DNA of 64,000 nt from Rhizobium sp. CF080 (GTDB lineage Bacteria; Pseudomonadota; Alphaproteobacteria; Rhizobiales; Rhizobiaceae): positions 1 to 64,000 of the forward strand of contig NZ_AKKC02000011.1 of assembly GCF_000282095.2 (NCBI RefSeq), given 5' to 3'. A program made the translations under genes and the position numbers. The notes under the pieces were generated by a model that did not search any database, had not been told where the DNA came from, and saw nothing but the letters and a program-made list of their open reading frames with translations. Shown piece after piece: positions 57,335 through 64,000 of this stretch. Each line of letters starts with the position of its first letter. The stretch's first letter is position 1.

Positions 57335-57757
57335 ATGCCCCAGACCGTGATCTCGATCTCCACAAGCGGCCAGGGGCTCTACGAATTCACCGACGCGGCG
57401 CAGGACTTTTTGCGCCGCGCGCCAGCGGGCGAAGGGCTGTTGACGGTGTTCGTGCGCCACACATCCTGTTCCTTGATCATCCAGGAAAATGCCGATCCGG
57501 ATGTGCGCCGGGATCTGAAGACCTTTTTCTCCCGCCTGGTGCCGCCGACCACCGATCCCGACATGCGCTGGGTCACCCACACGACTGAAGGGCCTGACGA
57601 CATGCCGGCCCATATCAAGGCGGTGCTGACCGCCGTCTCGCTCGGCATTCCGGTCCGGGACGGCCGGCTGATGCTCGGCACCTGGCAGGGCCTCTATCTC
57701 TTCGAACATCGCGACCACCCGCATGTCCGCCAGGTCGTGCTGCATTTGTCGCCGTGA
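57335..57757 (+). CDS. YjbQ/UPF0047 family protein
   Basis: A 140-residue protein with the conserved GLLTVFVRHTSCSLIIQENADPDVRRDL, HTTEGPDDMPAHIKAVLT and LGTWQGLYLFEHRDHPHVRQV, including the three histidines that form the metal/phosphate site of UPF0047. YjbQ is reported to have a weak thiamine-phosphate synthase activity in E. coli; the physiological role is unresolved. Well-formed single gene. Confidence 0.93.
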   Translation: MPQTVISISTSGQGLYEFTDAAQDFLRRAPAGEGLLTVFVRHTSCSLIIQENADPDVRRDLKTFFSRLVPPTTDPDMRWVTHTTEGPDDMPAHIKAVLTAVSLGIPVRDGRLMLGTWQGLYLFEHRDHPHVRQVVLHLSP

Positions 57758-57910
57758 CCTTTTCGCCAGGAGTACGGATGAATACCGGCTGAATGACAGG
57801 TTAGGATCTTGTTCAGACGCTCCGGGCTAGGGTCGCGCCAATCGCTGGGGAAGGCGAGAAGAACAACCCTTGGGCCGCAGAACCTGGCCCGGATTTCGGA
57901 GAAACATCCT

Positions 57911-58267
57911 ATGACCAGCATGATCGTCAAAGCCGGCGTGGCCGCTCTCATCGCGCTCACCGGTCTTTCCGCCACAGCCCCGACGGCTGCTGCCGCCGGC
58001 CCGGACTTTGCCATCCAGGTGCAGTACCGCGACCGTGATCGCGATTGGCGCCCGGATCGTGGCGGCGATCGCGACTGGCGTCCGGATCGCGGCCCGCGCG
58101 GTTGCGCTCCCGGGCTGGCAGAAGAAAAGGCAAGCCGCATGGGCCTGCGCCGCGCCCGCGTCGTGGATGCTGGCCGCCGCGTCGTGGTCGTTGCCGGTTT
58201 CGGCCGCCGCGGCCCGGACCGCATCATGTTCGCCAACGAGCGCGGCTGCCCGGTCATCCGCCGCTAA
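57911..58267 (+). CDS. Secreted arginine-rich repeat protein
   Basis: A 118-residue protein with a signal peptide (MTSMIVKAGVAALIALTGLSATAPTAAAA), then DWRPDRG repeated twice in an Arg/Asp-rich stretch (residues 40-62), and a C-terminal half with one cysteine pair (GCAPGLAEEKASRMGLRRARVV and ERGCPVIRR). Similar small secreted proteins occur in Rhizobiales but the function is unknown. GGAG lies 9 bases upstream of ATG. Confidence 0.8.
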   Translation: MTSMIVKAGVAALIALTGLSATAPTAAAAGPDFAIQVQYRDRDRDWRPDRGGDRDWRPDRGPRGCAPGLAEEKASRMGLRRARVVDAGRRVVVVAGFGRRGPDRIMFANERGCPVIRR

Positions 58268-58318
58268 ATTTTACCAGAAAGCCCCTTCCGTCTCCATCGC
58301 CCGTTGACGGAGGACAAG

Positions 58319-58360
58319 CGCCCCCGCCAGGTCTGACGACCTGGCGGGGGCGTTTTATTT
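58319..58360 (+). terminator. Strong intrinsic terminator
   Basis: A 14-bp perfect stem (GCCCCCGCCAGGTC with its complement) and a TGAC loop, followed by GTTTTATTTT. It ends the Arg-rich protein gene and separates it from the convergent SIMPL gene. Confidence 0.92.
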
Positions 58361-58427
58361 TCCGTTATTGCTCCGAGGCGGGCGCCATTGCGAGAAGGCG
58401 CCCGGCTCTTGTTCAGGAGCGCGCCAT

Positions 58428-59177
58428 CTATTGCTCAAGGGCAAAGGTGACGTTGACGGTCACCGTATAGGTGTTTTCGCCGCCGGCGACAGGAACCGCC
58501 TCGGCGGCCATATCCTTGGCCATCGCCATGCGCACCATCGGCTGAGGGGCCGGGCGCATGGAATTCTCGCTGATTTCAAGAATCCGCCCGAGCTTGACGC
58601 CGGCCGCTTCCGTCAGCGTCTTTGCCTTGGCGAGCGCCTCGGCGACAGCCTTCTTGCGGGCCTCGGTCATCGTGTCGTCCGGCTTGTCGTTGGTGAAGGT
58701 GATCTGACCGCCCTGGTTGACGCCGAGCTTCACCGAACGGTCGATCAGGCCGCCGAGCTTCTGGAGATCACGGACCTTGAGGGTGAGCGTGTTGGAAACC
58801 TCATAACCGACCACCTGCGGCGGCTCCATGACACCATTTTTCGGCTCGGTATGGCGGTATTGCGGAAAGATCGAGAAATTGCTGGTCTGGATATCGCGAT
58901 CGGCGATGCCGTCGCCCTTCAGCGCGACAAGCACATCCTTCATGGCGGCGCTGCTGGCCGAAAGTGCGGCCTGCGCCGTCTGGCCGTTGCGAACCACCGA
59001 GAGCGTCAGGACCGCCATGTCCGGCGCAACGGAGGCCTGGCCTTCGCCGAGCACGTTGATGACCGGTTCGCGGGGGCGGATATCCTGCGCGAAACCCGGG
59101 GCCGCAGAAGAGACGGCGACCGCACCGGCAAATACGGCAGCAAGGACGAGACGTGACGACGAAAGCGCTCTGCGCAT
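58428..59177 (-). CDS. Periplasmic SIMPL (DUF541) domain protein
   Basis: A 249-residue protein with a signal peptide (MRRALSSSRLVLAAVFAGAVAVSSAAPGFAQ) and a SIMPL domain: INVLGEGQASVAPDMAVLTLSV, VGYEVSNTLTLKVRDLQKLGGLIDRSV, KAVAEALAKAKTLTEAAGVKLGRILEISE. The family is linked to envelope or oxidative stress in some bacteria (e.g. BP26 of Brucella). Start at 59177 follows GGGGAGAA. Confidence 0.92.
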   Translation of the reverse strand: MRRALSSSRLVLAAVFAGAVAVSSAAPGFAQDIRPREPVINVLGEGQASVAPDMAVLTLSVVRNGQTAQAALSASSAAMKDVLVALKGDGIADRDIQTSNFSIFPQYRHTEPKNGVMEPPQVVGYEVSNTLTLKVRDLQKLGGLIDRSVKLGVNQGGQITFTNDKPDDTMTEARKKAVAEALAKAKTLTEAAGVKLGRILEISENSMRPAPQPMVRMAMAKDMAAEAVPVAGGENTYTVTVNVTFALEQ

Positions 59178-59419
59178 GGATGTTCTCCCCGATTGTCCGG
59201 GCGGGGGGACGCTGTTTCCCCGGACCGGCCCGTCATGTTCCATCTGCCGCGCGAACAGACTCAAACCGGGAATCGGCTCGGCATGTTCGCGCCAGACGAG
59301 CCTACCTGCCGGTTGATTGTGAAGCTATTGCGGCAACGGCTTGTAGCATCTCGTGAATTGCGTTAGAGCGGACCTCCGGGTGACGGCGGACCATTGCGCC
59401 CCACTTCTGCCGGATCGGC

Positions 59420-59495
59420 GGGCCTGTAGCTCAATGGTTAGAGCCGGCGGCTCATAACCGCTTGGTTGGGGGTTCGAGTCCCTCCGGGCCCACCA
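59420..59495 (+). tRNA. tRNA with CAT anticodon, probably tRNA-Ile2
   Basis: A 76-nt cloverleaf with encoded CCA. Acceptor GGGCCTG pairs with CGGGCCC (one G-T); the anticodon loop is CTCATAA with CAT at 59453-59455; the T arm is GGGGGTTCGAGTCCCTC-like. C4-G69 and C5-G68 and the variable region CTTGGTT resemble tRNA-Ile2, whose C34 is converted to lysidine, more than elongator or initiator tRNA-Met. This rests on a few positions. Confidence 0.85.
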
Positions 59496-59806
59496 TTCAG
59501 TCCAGCGGTATTCGCGGATTTTGCACCGTATCGAAATAGCGGCGACATTTCCGTATGTTAGGGTGGGGCCTGTTAATCGACTTGGTTAGTTGGTCACGGA
59601 ATTCGGGCTTCGTCACTGTTTTCAGCACGGCCGTCTCAGTTCGCTATTTTCCGTATCCAAGTCGTTTTCGGCGAGGGGCTATGTCGGCGCCTCTGCATTA
59701 CCGGAATCGGATAGCTCGATGAAATAGCACGCCCGAATCCATACGGCGCCCCCGGTGAGTGAGGCGCCGCATGGATTGGACGTTTCGGTGACGCAAGAGG
59801 CGCGTC
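59496..59806. other. tRNA-recombinase junction region
   Basis: 311 bases between the tRNA and the end of the serine recombinase gene. No gene is supported. Its main structure is the imperfect palindrome at 59736-59777. No duplicate of the tRNA 3' end was seen inside the window. Confidence 0.5.
59736..59777. repeat. Imperfect 42-bp inverted repeat beside the recombinase
   Basis: 15-bp arms AATCCATACGGCGCC and GGCGCCGCATGGATT with one mismatch and a 12-base centre, ending 30 bases from the recombinase stop. No T-run follows on either strand, so a recombination site is as likely as a terminator. Confidence 0.6.
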
Positions 59807-61495
59807 TCAAGCGACGCGGTCGATCTGCTCGTCCCACATCAGCGGTAGATCGGACATGCGGAGCAGCCGTTGGGTTGTCAGCGATGCTGGCTGGCGACCG
59901 GCGAGTATGGCCTCGGTAATTGATGGGGCGAGGAAAGCGAGCGGCAGGATTCGGCTGACCTCCGAGAGCTCGGTCTGGTAGCGACGCGCCACATCCGTGA
60001 GGCTTCGCCCTGAGCCGTCGGTGAGGCTGGCCAGATAACAATGGGCTTTCGCGATCAATTGCACCAGCGATGGATCTGGCCTCCGGTTAGGAGCGTCACC
60101 GTTGGTGACGACCATGCGGAACTCAACACCGCGTCGCTTCATCGCGATGGGAAGTACTAGCGTTTCGAGGCAGTCGGCGTCTTCGCTCGAATCCTGGCCT
60201 TTCTCTTTGACCCTTCCCGTGAGAGCATCGATCAGCGCTCTACGATCCCAAGTGAACGTGATCGCATTACTGCCGAGGTCGATCCGCTTGAATACCTGGC
60301 GGAGGGTGTCTCGTAGTTGGTTTTCGGTGCTGCTCGGCTTGTCGGCATCCAGTATCTTCTCTGCCATGGCGATACCCTTGCCGATCTGCTGTTCATTCCC
60401 GTCCGCCTCCAACCACCGTGTTAGTCGTGCTTTATCGGTGAGGAGGTGTTTGAACTGCGAGATGGCGATACGGTCCAGTTCAGGCGCGGGAACGCGCCAC
60501 GCGCTATCGTCTTTCTCCTTGGGCCGCTTCAGTCGCGACGAGCTGTAGTAGCGGTAGCGCTTCCCCCTTGGCGACGCATAAAATGTGATAAGTTTGTCGC
60601 CGATATCATCAAAAACGATGCCCGTGAGCAAATGCGGATAATGCTGATTGGTGGATGAAAATCGCTTCGATCTTTGGTCCGCCAGACACTGTTGAACCTG
60701 CGCGAAGAGATCTGGATCGATAATCGGCACATGCTCGCCGTCGTAAATATTGGTCTTGTGACGGATCTTGCCGATGTAAATTGGATTGGTCAGGAGGTGG
60801 CTGAGGTTCCCGCGGCCGAAGGGGCTGCCCAACGTTCCGCGTCGTTCGGATCGAAATGGTTTGACCCTCCCGCATTCGTCAACAAGCCCCCTTATAGACC
60901 GCAGGTGCAGGTATCGTTCGAAAAGATAGCGGACAGTCTCAGCTTCCTCTTCATCGACGATCAGCTTGCGCCCCTGCACTCGATACCCAAGCGGCACGAC
61001 ACCGCCCATCCACATGCCCTTCTTCTTGGAGGCAGCGATTTTGTCGCGAATTCGCTCGGCGGTCACCTCGCGCTCGAACTGAGCAAAGGAGAGAAGCACG
61101 TTGAGGGTCAGTCTTCCCATAGACGTGGTTGTATTGAATTGCTGAGTGACGGAGACAAAGGAGACTGATTGTTTGTCGAAGATTTCGACGATACGAGAAA
61201 AGTCCGTGAGCGACCGAGTGAGGCGGTAGATCTTATAGACCACCACCACATCAATCTTGCGATCCTCAATATCCTGGAGAAGGCGCTGCAGGGCAGGGCG
61301 CTCCATCGTGCCCCCCGAGATACCTCCGTCGTCGTAACGGTCAGGGACGAGCGTCCAGCCGAGACCGCTCTGCGAGACGATGAAGGCGCTGCATGCTTCC
61401 CACTGGGCGTCCAGGGAGTTGAAAACCTGGTCGAGGCCCTCCTCAGTGGATTTACGGGTATAAACGGCGCAGCGAAGTTTCGGGATCGTACTCAT
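59807..61495 (-). CDS. Large serine recombinase
   Basis: A 562-residue site-specific recombinase. The resolvase catalytic domain has AVYTRKSTEEG with nucleophile S16, DDGGISGGTMERPALQRLL, VVYKIYRLTRSLTDF and FAQFEREVTAERIRDKIAASKKKGMW; the recombinase domain has LLTNPIYIGKIRH. The zinc-ribbon region (LLTGIVFDDIGDKLITFY) lacks the usual CxxC pairs. The start at 61495 overlaps the DUF2924 stop (ATGA). It probably moves the element bounded by the tRNA, together with DUF2924 and DUF3489. Confidence 0.93.
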   Translation of the reverse strand: MSTIPKLRCAVYTRKSTEEGLDQVFNSLDAQWEACSAFIVSQSGLGWTLVPDRYDDGGISGGTMERPALQRLLQDIEDRKIDVVVVYKIYRLTRSLTDFSRIVEIFDKQSVSFVSVTQQFNTTTSMGRLTLNVLLSFAQFEREVTAERIRDKIAASKKKGMWMGGVVPLGYRVQGRKLIVDEEEAETVRYLFERYLHLRSIRGLVDECGRVKPFRSERRGTLGSPFGRGNLSHLLTNPIYIGKIRHKTNIYDGEHVPIIDPDLFAQVQQCLADQRSKRFSSTNQHYPHLLTGIVFDDIGDKLITFYASPRGKRYRYYSSSRLKRPKEKDDSAWRVPAPELDRIAISQFKHLLTDKARLTRWLEADGNEQQIGKGIAMAEKILDADKPSSTENQLRDTLRQVFKRIDLGSNAITFTWDRRALIDALTGRVKEKGQDSSEDADCLETLVLPIAMKRRGVEFRMVVTNGDAPNRRPDPSLVQLIAKAHCYLASLTDGSGRSLTDVARRYQTELSEVSRILPLAFLAPSITEAILAGRQPASLTTQRLLRMSDLPLMWDEQIDRVA

Positions 61496-62055
61496 AAGCC
61501 AAAGAACCGCGGGCCGGACCAATGTGCGCCGGTGATTTTGCGCGCGATGGCGGAAAGCGACCTGTAGGTCTTGCCATCGAAGATGAAGCCTTTATCGCCG
61601 ACATCGACACAGTGCCGCCGACCATTCCAATCCCGCACAAGCCGCGTGCCGGGGGAGAGCATTACCCCTTGTCGTGCTTTTTTTGGAAGCCGCGGCTTTT
61701 GAGGTGCTGGTTGGAGATGCGATTCTGAAGTCATGTTGGTCTTGCTTTCCGACACCATACCCTTAGACTCATTGAGCTCTCTAAAGAGCATACCTGTGCG
61801 ATCCTCGGAAAGCTGGCGCGTCGCAGCATATGTTCGCATCGCTGATTTCAGCTCTTTACGAGCGGCCCTTGATAATGTGCCATAGGCCTTGACCTGCAGA
61901 TCGAAGGATATCGAGCGTTCTAATAACCGCCGCTTCGCGCCCTTTGGTGGCGCGAAGCCATGAGATTTAACCCACATTGCTGTTAGTTCCGCATAGGAAA
62001 GATCGCCGAGGGCGGCGACCTTCTGTTCGATTGTTGTTCTGGCCTTCATTGTCAT
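61492..62055 (-). CDS. DUF2924 protein
   Basis: A 187-residue protein: IEQKVAALGDLSYAELTAMWVKSHGFAPPKGAKRRLLERSISFDLQVKAYG at the N-terminus and, at the C-terminus, SPGTRLVRDWNGRRHCVDVGDKGFIFDGKTYRSLSAIARKITGAHWSGPRFFGL-type sequence, the DUF2924 pattern. The family is found next to serine recombinases in alphaproteobacteria and may be a recombination accessory factor (inference). Start at 62055 follows GAGAG; the stop overlaps the recombinase start. Confidence 0.9.
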   Translation of the reverse strand: MTMKARTTIEQKVAALGDLSYAELTAMWVKSHGFAPPKGAKRRLLERSISFDLQVKAYGTLSRAARKELKSAMRTYAATRQLSEDRTGMLFRELNESKGMVSESKTNMTSESHLQPAPQKPRLPKKARQGVMLSPGTRLVRDWNGRRHCVDVGDKGFIFDGKTYRSLSAIARKITGAHWSGPRFFGL

Positions 62056-62057
62056 CG

Positions 62058-62564
62058 TTAGGCTCTCGGTGCCGATACCTGGCTCTGGGAGAGGACCGCA
62101 CACCTTACGCGGGGTCTTTCCGACCTCCGTGGTTCAGCGGGTGGTACGGCGGGATTGGAAGCCGACTGGCCGGCGGCTGCGACTGTCGGTGTAATCTCGG
62201 AGCTCACGCCCTCGACGATCCGGTAATATGCTACCCCGTCGGCTCGTGAGCCCCGTGTGACGTCAAAACCAAGCTTCTTCCTGACCGTTCCGGAGAGGAA
62301 GCCGCGAACCGAATGTGCCTGCCACCCGGTCATGGCCATGATGGATTCAAGCGAAACGCCGTCTTTGCTGCGGAGGGCCTCGATCACGTTAGAAGCTTTC
62401 GTGACCCTTGCGGCCTTTGTGGCTAGTTCCGTAGGCGAGCTAACTTCCTCAGCCACCACTGTTTCCGCGCCAGCTATTTGGCGGTCGTGACCGCGCTTCG
62501 CATGCCCCGCAAATTTGCTGTACTTCGCTACGTTGAAGTCCATGGGTTGATTCGTCTTGATCAT
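62058..62564 (-). CDS. DUF3489 protein
   Basis: A 168-residue protein whose core TKASNVIEALRSKDGVSLESIMAMTGWQAHSVRGFLSGTVRKKLGFDVTRGSRADGVAYYRIVE-type sequence is a winged-HTH-like DUF3489 domain. It is first in the DUF3489-DUF2924-recombinase run, with two bases to DUF2924. It likely binds DNA. Start at 62564 follows GGAGAAG. The C-terminal tail is Pro/Ser/Arg-rich and poorly conserved. Confidence 0.9.
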   Translation of the reverse strand: MIKTNQPMDFNVAKYSKFAGHAKRGHDRQIAGAETVVAEEVSSPTELATKAARVTKASNVIEALRSKDGVSLESIMAMTGWQAHSVRGFLSGTVRKKLGFDVTRGSRADGVAYYRIVEGVSSEITPTVAAAGQSASNPAVPPAEPRRSERPRVRCAVLSQSQVSAPRA

Positions 62565-63092
62565 CGTCTTCTCCGGGATCGAGGGAGCCGGCCGATCCGG
62601 TCCCTGTACTGACGCAAGCCCGCGAGCAGGCGGGCGGATGATCCGAGAGGGCGGTGCTGCGCTCCCGATGACGACAGCAATGCTTGCCTTGCGCCGCAAG
62701 TCCAGTGGAAGGTTCGCGAACGATGTCGAATTCAGCAGAGGCATAACGGGTGGATTCTTTAGTAATGAAGCGCCGACGGGCGTGATTTCGTCTGGACTTC
62801 ACAGCGCATAAGCGGAAGCATTGAGTGCGAGTTAGGTGTTGTGTTGAGGGTTAATTTGACGAACACTTAGTAAAATCTAATTAATACACTGAACTATTGA
62901 TCCGATTGCCGGAGTGCGATAGATCTCTTATCACAACCGCAACTGCGGTTGGTCACAGGCAGCATCAAAGGACGGCTTCGTCCACGGAAGCAGCCAACTT
63001 CACCCAGGCTCGAGGGCCGGGGACAGTTGGTATGTTTCCGCCTGTCTCTTCCTTCGAGCCGGATCTGTTCCGCCTCCAGAAGGTCATAGACA
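62565..63092. promoter_or_regulatory. Divergent promoter region of the element
   Basis: 528 bases between the divergent DUF3489 and ParB-methylase genes, A+T-rich around 62820-62920. A plausible plus-strand promoter is TTGACG (62857-62862) with TAATTA (62879-62884), 16-base spacing. No convincing gene lies inside. Confidence 0.5.
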
Positions 63093-64000
63093 ATGAATGA
63101 TGCTTCCCATCCCCAATTCCGGAAACGGTTCAGAGGCTCGCGCAACCCTGCGAAGCCGGTAAAGAGCGACCATCGGCGCCTGCTGCCCGCCGAGATCAAG
63201 GCCTTCACCAACAGGATCGTCGATCGGGTCGAACTCCAGCCGCTCGACTGCCTGAAGCCGCATCTGCGCAAGACCCGCGTTCACAACGAACGTCTGATCG
63301 GTGCCCTGATGGGTTCGTTCAACCAGTTCGGTTACCTGATCCCGATCGTCATCGACGAGAAGGGCGTCGTCCTTGCCGGTGACGCGCGTGTCGAAGCAGC
63401 CCGCCGACTCGGCATCACCCATCTGCCCTGCGTAGAGGTCAATCATCTGTCGGAGGACGACAAGCGTGCCTTCAAGATCGCCGACAACCGGCTGGCCGAG
63501 CTCGCCGAGTGGGACTTTCCCGAGCTGAAGGCCGAACTCGACTTGCTGGTGACGATCGACTTCAACCTCGATGCGATCTCGTTCACGACGCCGGAGATCG
63601 ACCTGATCGGCCAGCAGGCCGAGGCGGCTAAACCGGCCAAGCCGGATGAGGCGGACAGGTTGCCCGAGGCCGCACCGGGACCGGCCGTGACCGAACCTGG
63701 AGATATCTGGCAGCTCGGCAAGCACCGCATCATCTGCGGGAGCGCCCTCGATCCGGCGGTCCTGGAGGCGCTGATGGACGGCCGGACAGCGCGCATGGTG
63801 CTGACGGACGCGCCCTACAATGTCGCCGTGCAGGGCTTCGTCAGCGGTCTCGGCAAGTTCAGGCACCGCGAGTTCGCGATGGCTTCCGGCCAGATGTCGA
63901 AAGAGGAGTTCCTCGAATTCCTGACCAAGGCTTCGGCGCTCGCCTGCGAATACCTGATCGACGGCGGCCTGTTTTACGGCTTCATGGATTGGCGCGGCGC
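63093..64000 (+). CDS. ParB-like nuclease domain fused to DNA methyltransferase, 3' end cut
   Basis: At least 302 residues are visible before the window ends. An N-terminal ParB/Srx-like domain (residues about 46-140) has VVLAGDARVEAARRLGITHLPCVEV and IADNRLAEL. A DNA methyltransferase domain follows with the amino-MTase motif IV at 239-243 reading DAPYN instead of the common DPPYN, and GDIWQLGKHRIICGSALDP before it, so it is of the class that modifies adenine-N6 or cytosine-N4. The remaining motif I (SAM binding) should be beyond the window. AGAAGG precedes ATG at 63093. Divergent from DUF3489. Confidence 0.88.
   Translation, partial: MNDASHPQFRKRFRGSRNPAKPVKSDHRRLLPAEIKAFTNRIVDRVELQPLDCLKPHLRKTRVHNERLIGALMGSFNQFGYLIPIVIDEKGVVLAGDARVEAARRLGITHLPCVEVNHLSEDDKRAFKIADNRLAELAEWDFPELKAELDLLVTIDFNLDAISFTTPEIDLIGQQAEAAKPAKPDEADRLPEAAPGPAVTEPGDIWQLGKHRIICGSALDPAVLEALMDGRTARMVLTDAPYNVAVQGFVSGLGKFRHREFAMASGQMSKEEFLEFLTKASALACEYLIDGGLFYGFMDWRG

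Noticed and set aside
59420-59495. tRNA 3' end as the exact integration site of the element
   Set aside because: No second copy of the tRNA 3' sequence was found in the window, and the tRNA is intact; serine recombinases often use other sites.

Overview
This window looks like a chromosomal segment of a Rhizobiales alphaproteobacterium, most likely Rhizobiaceae (Rhizobium, Agrobacterium or Sinorhizobium-like). The reasons are high GC content, the gene order greA, LPS-core glycosyltransferases, lrp, trxB, LsrB/VtlR-type LysR gene and two tandem AbcR-like sRNAs, a long alphaproteobacterial RpoD next to dnaG, and widely separated carA and carB. All functional calls come from reading translated sequence and motifs; no search was run.

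Layout. 1-7 kb: a minus-strand operon (MarR petP-like, response regulator, EnvZ-like kinase, DUF1349), then an SH3/DUF1236 protein, a metallo-hydrolase, a cold-shock protein and an EAL-domain protein. 7-14 kb: aatA, a Phd/PIN toxin-antitoxin pair, a PQQ-type sugar dehydrogenase, DUF3597, a MetE-like protein, a ChaA-like antiporter. 14-17.5 kb: a divergent LysR/epimerase pair and an arsR-nemA operon with a clear operator. 17.6-24.5 kb: two AbcR-like sRNAs, lsrB, trxB, lrp, three glycosyltransferases including an LpsB-like one, greA. 24.6-29.8 kb: a radical SAM/UdgX DNA-repair pair, then a divergent DUF2235 hydrolase and EEP-fold phosphoesterase pair. 29.9-44.4 kb: carB, a membrane LytTR regulator, four exporter or membrane genes, a zinc metallopeptidase, a mosaic palindrome, an arsR/SRPBCC pair, MFS and MATE exporters, an ABM monooxygenase gene with a SoxR-like promoter, and carA. 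44.5-50.9 kb: gatB/yqeY-domain gene, a frameshifted membrane gene, dnaG, a GFA protein, rpoD. 50.9-59.2 kb: a second Phd/PIN pair, tetR-SMR exporter, a proline-rich DUF930 protein, alcohol dehydrogenase, DUF427, MFS, DUF1428, YjbQ, an Arg-rich secreted protein, a SIMPL protein.

59.4 kb to the end looks like the edge of a mobile element: a CAT-anticodon tRNA, a long imperfect palindrome, a large serine recombinase, DUF2924, DUF3489, and a divergent ParB-like/DNA-methyltransferase gene that runs off the window.

The most interesting points are the ABM gene, where a SoxR-type promoter, the carA terminator and the ribosome binding site are interleaved; the UdgX/radical SAM pair; the tandem AbcR-like sRNAs with a 22-bp-spaced direct repeat upstream; and the recombinase-DUF2924-DUF3489-ParB/methylase cassette.
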